From Siphonodentalium dalli (Eukaryota > Mollusca > Scaphopoda > Gadilida > Siphonodentaliidae): DNA of 64,000 nt. The notes under the pieces were generated by a model. The model did no database searches, had not been told where the DNA came from, and saw nothing but the letters and a program-made list of their open reading frames with translations. This document shows, piece by piece, positions 1-10,982 of the stretch; within the stretch, counting starts at the first letter, position 1, and each line of letters opens with the position of its first letter. The position numbers and the translations under genes are program-made. The stretch is taken from contig CP136064.1 in the NCBI GenBank assembly GCA_032622095.1, positions 1,554,001 through 1,618,000 on the forward strand. The letters are read 5' to 3'.

Positions 1-229
1 CCAACTTTAAGGGGTATCTGCTATAGACTGGTTCCATGGTGGAGTACTGTTGATTATTTTCAATTTGGCGCATGTTTCTCCATACCGCGCCATGTCAAAT
101 CTGGCCATATCCGAATCGGGTTGTCATTTACAATGACTACAGAAAATAAATATCTTCATGTTGGAATGCAAATGTATGTTTAAAGGAACAGATGTATCTC
201 AACTTAAAGGGACATAAGTAACACAGTCA

Positions 230-458
230 CCAACTTTAAGGGGTATCTGCTATAGACTGGTTCCATGGTGGAGTACGGTTGGATATTTTCAATTTGGCGC
301 ATGTTTCTCCATACCGCGCCATGTCAAATCTGGCCATATCCGAATCGGGTTGTCATTTACAATGACTACAGAAAATAAATATCTTCATGTTGGAATGCAA
401 ATGTATGTTTAAAGGAACAGATGTATCTCAACTTAAAGGGACATAAGCAACACAGTCA
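230..458 (+). repeat. Reference monomer, class B (CTACAG allele)
   Basis: This 229 bp copy (M2) is typical of class B. CTACAG replaces CTGCAG and AAATAAATATC replaces AAATATATATC, usually with CATGTTGG in place of CATGGTGG. The AAATAAAT change puts a TAA in the frame that is open in class A, which is why roughly half the monomers have no 61-codon frame. Class A and B monomers come in runs, for example BB AAAA BBBBBBB AAAA BBBB A BBB across M1-M25, and do not alternate strictly. The two linked differences behave as a haplotype with rare recombinants. Confidence 0.93.
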
Positions 459-854
459 CCAACTTAAAGGGGTATCTGCTATAGACTGGTTCCATGGTGG
501 AGTACGGTTGGATATTTTCAATTTGGCGCATGTTTCTCCATACCGCGCCATGTCAAATCTGGCCATATCCGAATCGGGATGTCATTTACAATGACTGCAG
601 AAAATATATATCTTCATGGTGGAATGCAAATGTATGTTTAAAGGAACAGATGTATCTCAACTTAAAGGGACATAAGTAACACAGTCACCAACTTAAAGGG
701 GTGTCTGATATAGACTGGTTCCATGGTGGAGTACGGTTGCATATTTTCAATTTGGCGCATGTTTCTCCATACCGCGTCATGTCAAATCTGGCCCTATCCG
801 AATCGGGTTATCAATTACAATGACTGCAGAAAATATATATCTTCATGGTGGAAT

Positions 855-867
855 GCAAATGTTAAAG
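855..867 (+). other. 5 bp deletion, monomer M4 (224 bp)
   Basis: GCAAATGTTAAAG replaces GCAAATGTATGTTTAAAG. The lost bases lie between repeated ATGT/TGTT units, so strand slippage is likely. The same monomer has CGTCATG, CCCTATCC and GGGTTATCAATT, which makes it the most diverged type in this part of the array. Confidence 0.95.
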
Positions 868-1140
868 AAACAGATGTATCTCAACTTAAAGGAACATAAG
901 TAACACAGTCACCAACTTTAAGGGGTATCTGCTATAGACTGGTTCCATGGTGGAGTACGGTTGGATATTTTCAATTTGGCTATTGTTTCTCCATACCGCG
1001 CCATGTCAAATCTGGCCATATCCGAATCGGGTTGTCATTTACAATGACTGCAGAAAATATATATCTTCATGTTGGAATGCAAATGTATGTTTAAAGGAAC
1101 AGATGTATCTCAACTTAAAGGGACATAAGTAACACAGTCA

Positions 1141-1369
1141 CCAACTTTAAGGGGTATCTGCTATAGACTGGTTCCATGGTGGAGTACGGTTGGATATTTT
1201 CAATTTGGCGCATGTTTCTCCATACCGCGCCATGTCAAATCTGGCCATATCCGAATCGGGTTGTCATTTACAATGACTGCAGAAAATATATATCTTCATG
1301 TTGGAATGCAAATGTATGTTTAAAGGAACAGATGTATCTCAACTTAAAGGGACATAAGTAACACCGTCA
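1141..1369 (+). repeat. Reference monomer, class A (CTGCAG allele)
   Basis: This 229 bp copy (M6) is typical of class A. It carries CTGCAG (a PstI site) followed 5 bases later by an ATATATAT run. Landmarks in order are CCATGG at monomer position 35, a CpG-bearing segment at about 47-118, the hairpin GTCATT-TAC-AATGAC, the AT-rich run, an octamer ATGCAAAT, TTTAAA (DraI), and two CAACTTAAAGGG-like boxes 31 bp apart spanning the monomer boundary. G+C is 92 of 229, with seven CpGs against about nine expected from base composition. Class A copies keep an open frame of 61 codons from the CCATGG methionine. The frame is not maintained in class B, so I do not treat it as coding. The phase chosen here starts each monomer 35 bp before that ATG; any phase is arbitrary. 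Confidence 0.95.
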
Positions 1370-2053
1370 CCAACTTTAAGGGATATCTGCTATAGACTGG
1401 TTACATGGTGGAGTACGGTTGGATATTTTCAATTTTGCGCATGTTTCTCCATACCGCGCCATGTCAAATCTGGCCATATCCGAATCGGGTTGTCATTTAC
1501 AATGACTACAGAAAATAAATATCTTCATGTTGGAATGCAAATGTATGTTTAAAGGAACAGATGTATCTCAACTTAAAGGAACATAAGTAACACAGTCACC
1601 AACTTAAAGAGGTGTCTGATTTAGACTGGTTCCATGGTGGAGTACGGTTGGATATTTTCTATTTGGCGCATGTTTCTCCATACCGCGCCATGTCAAATCT
1701 GGCCATATCCGAATCGGGTTGTCATTTACAATGACTACAGAAAATAAATATCTTCATGTTGGAATGCAAATGTATGTTTAAAGGAACAGATGTATCTCAA
1801 CTTAAAGGGACATAAGTAACACAGTTACCAACTTTAAGGGGTATCTGCTATAGACTGGTTCCATGGTGGAGTACGGTTGGATATTTTCTATTTGGCGCAT
1901 GTTTCTCCATACCGCGCCATGTCAAATCTGGCCATATCCGAATCGGGTTGTCATTTACAATGACTACAGAAAATAAATATCTTCATGTTGGAATGTAAAT
2001 GTATGTTTAAAGAAACAGATGTATCTCAACTTAAAGGGACATAAGTAACACAG

Positions 2054-3267
2054 TCACCAACTTTAAGGGGTATCTGCTATAGACTGGTTCCATGGTGGAG
2101 TACTGTTGGATATTTTCAATTTGGCGCATGTTTCTCCCTACCGCGCCATGTCAAATCTGGCCATATCCGAATCGGGTTGTCATTTACAATGACTACAGAA
2201 AATTAATATCTTCATGTTGGAATGCAAATGTATGTTTAAAGGAACAGATGTATCTCAACTTAAAGGGACATAAGTAACACAGTCACCAACTTTAAGGGGT
2301 ATCTGCTATAGACTGGTTCCATGGTGGAGTACGGTTGGATATTTTCTATTTGGCGCATGTTTCTCCATACCGTGCCATGTCAAATCTGGCCATATCCGAA
2401 TCGGGTTGTCATTTACAATGACTACAGAAAATAAATATCTTCATGTTGGAATGCAAATGTATGTTTAAAGAAACAGATGTATCTCAACTTAAAGGAACAT
2501 AAGTAACACAGTCACCAACTTTAAGGGGTATCTGCTATAGACTGGTTCCATGGTGGAGTACTGTTGGATATTTTCAATTTGGCGCATGTTTCTCCCTACC
2601 GCGCCATGTCAAATCTGGCCATATCCGAATCGGGTTGTCATTTACAACGACTACAGAAAATAAATATCTTCATGTTGGAATGCAAATGTATGTTTAAAGG
2701 AACAGATGTATCTCAACTTAAAGGGACATAAGTAACACAGTCACCAACTTTAAGGGGTATCTGCTATAGACTGGTTCCATGGTGGAGTACGGTTGGATAT
2801 TTTCAATTTGGCGCATGTTTTTCCATACCGCGCCATGTCAAATCTGGCCATATCCGAATCGGGTTGTCATTTACAATGACTACAGAAAATAAATATCTTC
2901 ATGTTGGAAAGCAAATGTATGTTTAAAGGAACAGATGTATCTCAACTTAAAGGGACATAAGTAACACAGTCACCAACTTAAAGGGGTATCTGCTATAGAC
3001 TGGTTCCATGGTGGAGTACGGTTGGATATTTTCAATTTGGCGCATGTTTCTCCATACCGCGCCATGTCAAATCTGGCCATATCCGAATCGGGTTGTCATT
3101 TACAATGACTGCAGAAAATATATATCTTCATGTTGGAATGCAAATGTATGTTTAAAGGAACAGATGTATCTCAACTTAAAGGGACATAAGTAACACAGTC
3201 ACCAACTTAAAGGGGTATCTGCTATAGACTGGTTCCATGGTGGAGTACGGTTGGATATTTTCAATTT
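2054..3267 (+). repeat. Internal duplication inside the 25-mer, first copy (offset 1,832 bp)
   Basis: M10-M14 are repeated as M18-M22 at 3,886-5,099, eight monomers downstream. The shared markers in order are AAATTAATATC, CCGTGCC, ACAACGAC, TTTTTCC with GGAAAGC, then a class A monomer. Identity begins just after the CACAGTC/CACCGTC difference near 2053/3885. It ends at the G/T difference at 3268/5100. The duplication predates the 5,720 bp duplication, because both copies of the 25-mer contain it. Confidence 0.9.
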
Positions 3268-3885
3268 GGCGCATGTTTCTCCATACCGCGCCATGTCAAA
3301 TCTGGCCATATCCGAATCGGGTTGTCATTTACAATGACTGCAGAAAATATATATCTTCATGTTGGAATGCAAATGTATGTTTAAAGGAACAGATGTATCT
3401 CAACTTAAAGGGACATAAGTAACACAGTCACCAACTTAAAGAGGTGTCTGATTTAGAATGGTTCCATGGTGGAGTACGGTTGGATATTTTCTACTTGGCG
3501 CATGTTTCTCCATACCGCGCCATGTCAAATCTGGCCATATCCGAATCGGGTTGTCATTTACAATGACTGCAGAAAATTTATATCTTCATGGTGGAATGCA
3601 AATGTATGTTTAAAGGAACAGATGTATCTCAACTTAAAGGGACATAAGTAACACAGTCACCAACTTTAAGGGGTATCTGCTATAGACTGGTTCCATGGTG
3701 GAGTACTGTTGGATATTTTCAATTTGGCGCATGTTTCTCCATACCGCGCCATGTCAAATCTGGCCATATCCGAATCGGGTTGTCATTTACAATGACTGCA
3801 GAAAATATATATCTTCATGGTGGAATGAAAATGTATGTTTAAAGGAACAGATGTATCTCAACTTAAAGGGACATAAGTAACACCG

Positions 3886-5099
3886 TCACCAACTTTAAGG
3901 GGTATCTGCTATAGACTGGTTCCATGGTGGAGTACTGTTGGATATTTTCAATTTGGCGCATGTTTCTCCCTACCGCGCCATGTCAAATCTGGCCATATCC
4001 GAATCGGGTTGTCATTTACAATGACTACAGAAAATTAATATCTTCATGTTGGAATGCAAATGTATGTTTAAAGGAACAGATGTATCTCAACTTAAAGGGA
4101 CATAAGTAACACAGTCACCAACTTTAAGGGGTATCTGCTATAGACTGGTTCCATGGTGGAGTACGGTTGGATATTTTCTATTTGGCGCATGTTTCTCCAT
4201 ACCGTGCCATGTCAAATCTGGCCATATCCGAATCGGGTTGTCATTTACAATGACTACAGAAAATAAATATCTTCATGTTGGAATGCAAATGTATGTTTAA
4301 AGAAACAGATGTATCTCAACTTAAAGGAACATAAGTAACACAGTCACCAACTTTAAGGGGTATCTGCTATAGACTGGTTCCATGGTGGAGTACTGTTGGA
4401 TATTTTCAATTTGGCGCATGTTTCTCCCTACCGCGCCATGTCAAATCTGGCCATATCCGAATCGGGTTGTCATTTACAACGACTACAGAAAATAAATATC
4501 TTCATGTTGGAATGCAAATGTATGTTTAAAGGAACAGATGTATCTCAACTTAAAGGGACATAAGTAACACAGTCACCAACTTTAAGGGGTATCTGCTATA
4601 GACTGGTTCCATGGTGGAGTACGGTTGGATATTTTCAATTTGGCGCATGTTTTTCCATACCGCGCCATGTCAAATCTGGCCATATCCGAATCGGGTTGTC
4701 ATTTACAATGACTACAGAAAATAAATATCTTCATGTTGGAAAGCAAATGTATGTTTAAAGGAACAGATGTATCTCAACTTAAAGGGACATAAGTAACACA
4801 GTCACCAACTTAAAGGGGTATCTGCTATAGACTGGTTCCATGGTGGAGTACGGTTGGATATTTTCAATTTGGCGCATGTTTCTCCATACCGCGCCATGTC
4901 AAATCTGGCCATATCCGAATCGGGTTGTCATTTACAATGACTGCAGAAAATATATATCTTCATGTTGGAATGCAAATGTATGTTTAAAGGAACAGATGTA
5001 TCTCAACTTAAAGGGACATAAGTAACACAGTCACCAACTTAAAGGGGTATCTGCTATAGACTGGTTCCATGGTGGAGTACGGTTGGATATTTTCAATTT
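3886..5099 (+). repeat. Internal duplication inside the 25-mer, second copy
   Basis: Second copy of the five-monomer series at 2,054-3,267. It is followed by chimeric monomer M23, whose 5' part still matches M15 and whose 3' part matches the M7 type. A third instance of the same series, without the second internal copy, occurs at 25,171-26,2xx (M111-M115). Confidence 0.9.
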
Positions 5100-5262
5100 T
5101 GCGCATGTTTCTCCATACCGCGCCATGTCAAATCTGGCCATATCCGAATCGGGTTGTCATTTACAATGACTACAGAAAATAAATATCTTCATGTTGGAAT
5201 GCAAATGTATGTTTAAAGGAACAGATGTATCTCAACTTAAAGGAACATAAGTAACACAGTCA
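5034..5262 (+). repeat. Chimeric monomer M23 (M15-type 5', M7-type 3')
   Basis: The first third matches M15 (CTTAAAGGGG and intact CCATGG; last diagnostic base C at 5067, which is A in M7). From 5100 the monomer carries TTTTGCGC, then CTACAG, AAATAAAT and AAAGGAACATAAG, as in M7. It is followed by an M8-type monomer (GAGGTGTCTGATTTAGAC). The exchange therefore lies between 5068 and 5100. This is the expected product of an in-register unequal crossover. Confidence 0.82.
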
Positions 5263-6638
5263 CCAACTTAAAGAGGTGTCTGATTTAGACTGGTTCCATG
5301 GTGGAGTACGGTTGGATATTTTCTATTTGGCGCATGTTTCTCCATACCGCGCCATGTCAAATCTGGCCATATCCGAATCGGGTTGTCATTTACAATGACT
5401 ACAGAAAATAAGTGTCTTCATGTTGGAATGCAAATGTATGTTTAGAGGAACAGATGTATCTCAACTTAAAGGGACATAAGTAACACAGTCACCAACTTTA
5501 AGGGGTATCTGCTATAGACTGGTTCCATCGTGGAGTACGGTTGGATATTTTCTATTTGGCGCATGTTTCTCCATACCGCGCCATGTCAAATCTGGCCATA
5601 TCCGAATCGGGTTGTCATTTACAATGACTACAGAAATTAAATATCTTCATGTTGGAATGCAAATGTATGTTTAAAGGAACAGATGTATCTCAACTTAAAG
5701 GGACATAAGTAACACAGTCACCAACTTTAAGGGGTATCTGCTATAGACTGGTTCCATGGTGGAGTACTGTTGATTATTTTCAATTTGGCGCATGTTTCTC
5801 CATACCGCGCCATGTCAAATCTGGCCATATCCGAATCGGGTTGTCATTTACAATGACTACAGAAAATAAATATCTTCATGTTGGAATGCAAATGTATGTT
5901 TAAAGGAACAGATGTATCTCAACTTAAAGGGACATAAGTAACACAGTCACCAACTTTAAGGGGTATCTGCTATAGACTGGTTCCATGGTGGAGTACGGTT
6001 GGATATTTTCAATTTGGCGCATGTTTCTCCATACCGCGCCATGTCAAATCTGGCCATATCCGAATCGGGTTGTCATTTACAATGACTACAGAAAATAAAT
6101 ATCTTCATGTTGGAATGCAAATGTATGTTTAAAGGAACAGATGTATCTCAACTTAAAGGGACATAAGCAACACAGTCACCAACTTAAAGGGGTATCTGCT
6201 ATAGACTGGTTCCATGGTGGAGTACGGTTGGATATTTTCAATTTGGCGCATGTTTCTCCATACCGCGCCATGTCAAATCTGGCCATATCCGAATCGGGAT
6301 GTCATTTACAATGACTGCAGAAAATATATATCTTCATGGTGGAATGCAAATGTATGTTTAAAGGAACAGATGTATCTCAACTTAAAGGGACATAAGTAAC
6401 ACAGTCACCAACTTAAAGGGGTGTCTGATATAGACTGGTTCCATGGTGGAGTACGGTTGCATATTTTCAATTTGGCGCATGTTTCTCCATACCGCGTCAT
6501 GTCAAATCTGGCCCTATCCGAATCGGGTTATCAATTACAATGACTGCAGAAAATATATATCTTCATGGTGGAATGCAAATGTTAAAGAAACAGATGTATC
6601 TCAACTTAAAGGAACATAAGTAACACAGTCACCAACTT
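5101..6638 (+). repeat. Six-monomer block shared with 13,569-15,106 and 18,602-20,139
   Basis: The 3' part of M23 and M24-M29 are repeated at offsets of 8,468 and 13,501 bp. Markers in order are AGTGTC with TTTAGAGG (M24), CCATCGTGG with AAATTAAAT (M25), GATTATTTT (M26), GCAACACAG after M27, GGGATGTC (M28) and the 224 bp monomer (M29). Shared sequence begins right after the T/G difference at 5100/13568. It ends at 6638/15106, where ACTTTAAGG gives way to ACTTAAAGAGG. The block bridges the 25-mer family and the 18/22-mer family, so those families share ancestry. Confidence 0.9.
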
Positions 6639-9600
6639 TAAGGGGTATCTGCTATAGACTGGTTCCATGGTGGAGTACGGTTGGATATTTTCAATTTGGC
6701 GCTTGTTTCTCCATACCGCGCCATGTCAAATCTGGCCATATCCGAATCGGGTTGTCATTTACAATGACTGCAGAAAATATATATCTTCATGTTGGAATGC
6801 AAATGTATGTTTAAAGGAACAGATGTATCTCAACTTAAAGGGACATAAGTAACACAGTCACCAACTTTAAGGGGTATCTGCTATAGACTGGTTCCATGGT
6901 GGAGTACGGTTGGATATTTTCAATTTGGCGCATGTTTCTCCATACCGCGCCATGTCAAATCTGGCCATATCCGAATCGGGTTGTCATTTACAATGACTGC
7001 AGAAAATATATATCTTCATGTTGGAATGCAAATGTATGTTTAAAGGAACAGATGTATCTCAACTTAAAGGGACATAAGTAACACCGTCACCAACTTTAAG
7101 GGATATCTGCTATAGACTGGTTACATGGTGGAGTACGGTTGGATATTTTCAATTTTGCGCATGTTTCTCCATACCGCGCCATGTCAAATCTGGCCATATC
7201 CGAATCGGGTTGTCATTTACAATGACTACAGAAAATAAATATCTTCATGTTGGAATGCAAATGTATGTTTAAAGGAACAGATGTATCTCAACTTAAAGGA
7301 ACATAAGTAACACAGTCACCAACTTAAAGAGGTGTCTGATTTAGACTGGTTCCATGGTGGAGTACGGTTGGATATTTTCTATTTGGCGCATGTTTCTCCA
7401 TACCGCGCCATGTCAAATCTGGCCATATCCGAATCGGGTTGTCATTTACAATGACTACAGAAAATAAATATCTTCATGTTGGAATGCAAATGTATGTTTA
7501 AAGGAACAGATGTATCTCAACTTAAAGGGACATAAGTAACACAGTTACCAACTTTAAGGGGTATCTGCTATAGACTGGTTCCATGGTGGAGTACGGTTGG
7601 ATATTTTCTATTTGGCGCATGTTTCTCCATACCGCGCCATGTCAAATCTGGCCATATCCGAATCGGGTTGTCATTTACAATGACTACAGAAAATAAATAT
7701 CTTCATGTTGGAATGCAAATGTATGTTTAAAGAAACAGATGTATCTCAACTTAAAGGGACATAAGTAACACAGTCACCAACTTTAAGGGGTATCTGCTAT
7801 AGACTGGTTCCATGGTGGAGTACTGTTGGATATTTTCAATTTGGCGCATGTTTCTCCCTACCGCGCCATGTCAAATCTGGCCATATCCGAATCGGGTTGT
7901 CATTTACAATGACTACAGAAAATTAATATCTTCATGTTGGAATGCAAATGTATGTTTAAAGGAACAGATGTATCTCAACTTAAAGGGACATAAGTAACAC
8001 AGTCACCAACTTTAAGGGGTATCTGCTATAGACTGGTTCCATGGTGGAGTACGGTTGGATATTTTCTATTTGGCGCATGTTTCTCCATACCGTGCCATGT
8101 CAAATCTGGCCATATCCGAATCGGGTTGTCATTTACAATGACTACAGAAAATAAATATCTTCATGTTGGAATGCAAATGTATGTTTAAAGAAACAGATGT
8201 ATCTCAACTTAAAGGAACATAAGTAACACAGTCACCAACTTTAAGGGGTATCTGCTATAGACTGGTTCCATGGTGGAGTACTGTTGGATATTTTCAATTT
8301 GGCGCATGTTTCTCCCTACCGCGCCATGTCAAATCTGGCCATATCCGAATCGGGTTGTCATTTACAACGACTACAGAAAATAAATATCTTCATGTTGGAA
8401 TGCAAATGTATGTTTAAAGGAACAGATGTATCTCAACTTAAAGGGACATAAGTAACACAGTCACCAACTTTAAGGGGTATCTGCTATAGACTGGTTCCAT
8501 GGTGGAGTACGGTTGGATATTTTCAATTTGGCGCATGTTTTTCCATACCGCGCCATGTCAAATCTGGCCATATCCGAATCGGGTTGTCATTTACAATGAC
8601 TACAGAAAATAAATATCTTCATGTTGGAAAGCAAATGTATGTTTAAAGGAACAGATGTATCTCAACTTAAAGGGACATAAGTAACACAGTCACCAACTTA
8701 AAGGGGTATCTGCTATAGACTGGTTCCATGGTGGAGTACGGTTGGATATTTTCAATTTGGCGCATGTTTCTCCATACCGCGCCATGTCAAATCTGGCCAT
8801 ATCCGAATCGGGTTGTCATTTACAATGACTGCAGAAAATATATATCTTCATGTTGGAATGCAAATGTATGTTTAAAGGAACAGATGTATCTCAACTTAAA
8901 GGGACATAAGTAACACAGTCACCAACTTAAAGGGGTATCTGCTATAGACTGGTTCCATGGTGGAGTACGGTTGGATATTTTCAATTTGGCGCATGTTTCT
9001 CCATACCGCGCCATGTCAAATCTGGCCATATCCGAATCGGGTTGTCATTTACAATGACTGCAGAAAATATATATCTTCATGTTGGAATGCAAATGTATGT
9101 TTAAAGGAACAGATGTATCTCAACTTAAAGGGACATAAGTAACACAGTCACCAACTTAAAGAGGTGTCTGATTTAGAATGGTTCCATGGTGGAGTACGGT
9201 TGGATATTTTCTACTTGGCGCATGTTTCTCCATACCGCGCCATGTCAAATCTGGCCATATCCGAATCGGGTTGTCATTTACAATGACTGCAGAAAATTTA
9301 TATCTTCATGGTGGAATGCAAATGTATGTTTAAAGGAACAGATGTATCTCAACTTAAAGGGACATAAGTAACACAGTCACCAACTTTAAGGGGTATCTGC
9401 TATAGACTGGTTCCATGGTGGAGTACTGTTGGATATTTTCAATTTGGCGCATGTTTCTCCATACCGCGCCATGTCAAATCTGGCCATATCCGAATCGGGT
9501 TGTCATTTACAATGACTGCAGAAAATATATATCTTCATGGTGGAATGAAAATGTATGTTTAAAGGAACAGATGTATCTCAACTTAAAGGGACATAAGTAA

Positions 9601-10819
9601 CACCGTCACCAACTTTAAGGGGTATCTGCTATAGACTGGTTCCATGGTGGAGTACTGTTGGATATTTTCAATTTGGCGCATGTTTCTCCCTACCGCGCCA
9701 TGTCAAATCTGGCCATATCCGAATCGGGTTGTCATTTACAATGACTACAGAAAATTAATATCTTCATGTTGGAATGCAAATGTATGTTTAAAGGAACAGA
9801 TGTATCTCAACTTAAAGGGACATAAGTAACACAGTCACCAACTTTAAGGGGTATCTGCTATAGACTGGTTCCATGGTGGAGTACGGTTGGATATTTTCTA
9901 TTTGGCGCATGTTTCTCCATACCGTGCCATGTCAAATCTGGCCATATCCGAATCGGGTTGTCATTTACAATGACTACAGAAAATAAATATCTTCATGTTG
10001 GAATGCAAATGTATGTTTAAAGAAACAGATGTATCTCAACTTAAAGGAACATAAGTAACACAGTCACCAACTTTAAGGGGTATCTGCTATAGACTGGTTC
10101 CATGGTGGAGTACTGTTGGATATTTTCAATTTGGCGCATGTTTCTCCCTACCGCGCCATGTCAAATCTGGCCATATCCGAATCGGGTTGTCATTTACAAC
10201 GACTACAGAAAATAAATATCTTCATGTTGGAATGCAAATGTATGTTTAAAGGAACAGATGTATCTCAACTTAAAGGGACATAAGTAACACAGTCACCAAC
10301 TTTAAGGGGTATCTGCTATAGACTGGTTCCATGGTGGAGTACGGTTGGATATTTTCAATTTGGCGCATGTTTTTCCATACCGCGCCATGTCAAATCTGGC
10401 CATATCCGAATCGGGTTGTCATTTACAATGACTACAGAAAATAAATATCTTCATGTTGGAAAGCAAATGTATGTTTAAAGGAACAGATGTATCTCAACTT
10501 AAAGGGACATAAGTAACACAGTCACCAACTTAAAGGGGTATCTGCTATAGACTGGTTCCATGGTGGAGTACGGTTGGATATTTTCAATTTGGCGCATGTT
10601 TCTCCATACCGCGCCATGTCAAATCTGGCCATATCCGAATCGGGTTGTCATTTACAATGACTGCAGAAAATATATATCTTCATGTTGGAATGCAAATGTA
10701 TGTTTAAAGGAACAGATGTATCTCAACTTAAAGGGACATAAGTAACACAGTCACCAACTTAAAGGGGTATCTGCTATAGACTGGTTCCATGGTGGAGTAC
10801 GGTTGGATATTTTCAATTT
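5721..10819 (+). repeat. 25-monomer higher-order repeat, copy 2 (3'-truncated)
   Basis: M26-M48 repeat M1-M23 at an offset of 5,720 bp, up to the base before 10820, where G replaces the T at 5100. From 10,821 the array continues with a different monomer series (M49 onward). The last three monomers of the 25-mer (M24, M25 and the 3' part of M23) are therefore not repeated here. They reappear at 13,569-14,1xx and 18,602-19,2xx in another context. The truncation point falls inside chimeric monomer M48. Confidence 0.92.
6575..6587 (+). other. 5 bp deletion, monomer M29 (224 bp)
   Basis: Copy of the event at 855-867, 5,720 bp downstream, with the same flanking private variants. It is therefore inherited through the 25-mer duplication and not recurrent. 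Confidence 0.95.
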
Positions 10820-10982
10820 GGCGCATGTTTCTCCATACCGCGCCATGTCAAATCTGGCCATATCCGAATCGGGTTGTCATTTACAATGACTGCAGAAAAT
10901 AAATATCTTCATGTTGGAATGCAAATGTATGTTTAAAGGAATAGATGTATCTCAACTTAAAGGGACATAAGTAACACAGTCA
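10754..10982 (+). repeat. Chimeric monomer M48 joining two HOR families
   Basis: The 5' part, to at least G10820, is the class A monomer of the 25-mer (as M15/M40). From 10902 it carries AAATAAAT after CTGCAG and then the rare GGAATAGATG, both shared with M124 (28,148-28,376). Downstream it continues into the M49 series, as M124 continues into M125. The switch lies between 10,821 and 10,902. This marks the edge of the 25-mer block. Confidence 0.85.

Larger units (their letters stand above)
1..5720 (+). repeat. 25-monomer higher-order repeat, copy 1 (5,720 bp)
   Basis: M1-M25. The unit is 25 monomers with one 5 bp deletion (25 x 229 - 5). It is identified by the ordered series GATTATTTT (M1), GGGATGTC (M3), the 224 bp monomer (M4), TTACATGG with TTTTGCGC (M7), GTTACC (M9), AAATTAATATC (M10), CCGTGCC (M11), ACAACGAC (M12), TTTTTCC with GGAAAGC (M13), CTACTTGG with AAATTTATATC (M16) and GAATGAAAATG (M17). 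All recur 5,720 bp downstream in the same order. Differences noticed by eye against copy 2 are TA for GC at 981-982 and T for C at 1996. The window start lies inside the array, so the true unit boundary is arbitrary. Confidence 0.93.

Noticed and set aside
870-900. Origin-like or promoter-like AT-rich runs (AAATATATATC, TTTAAAGG)
   Set aside because: Present in hundreds of copies as part of the monomer, with no adjacent gene or transcript evidence. Calling each a TATA box would be unsupported.
1177-1258. Possible RNA polymerase III A and B boxes (TGGTGGAGTACGG and TATCCGAATCG), suggesting a tRNA-derived SINE origin
   Set aside because: The B-box-like site matches only 7 of 11 positions, spacing is 71 bp, a TTTT run follows the A-box-like site directly, and no tRNA fold or poly-A tail is visible.
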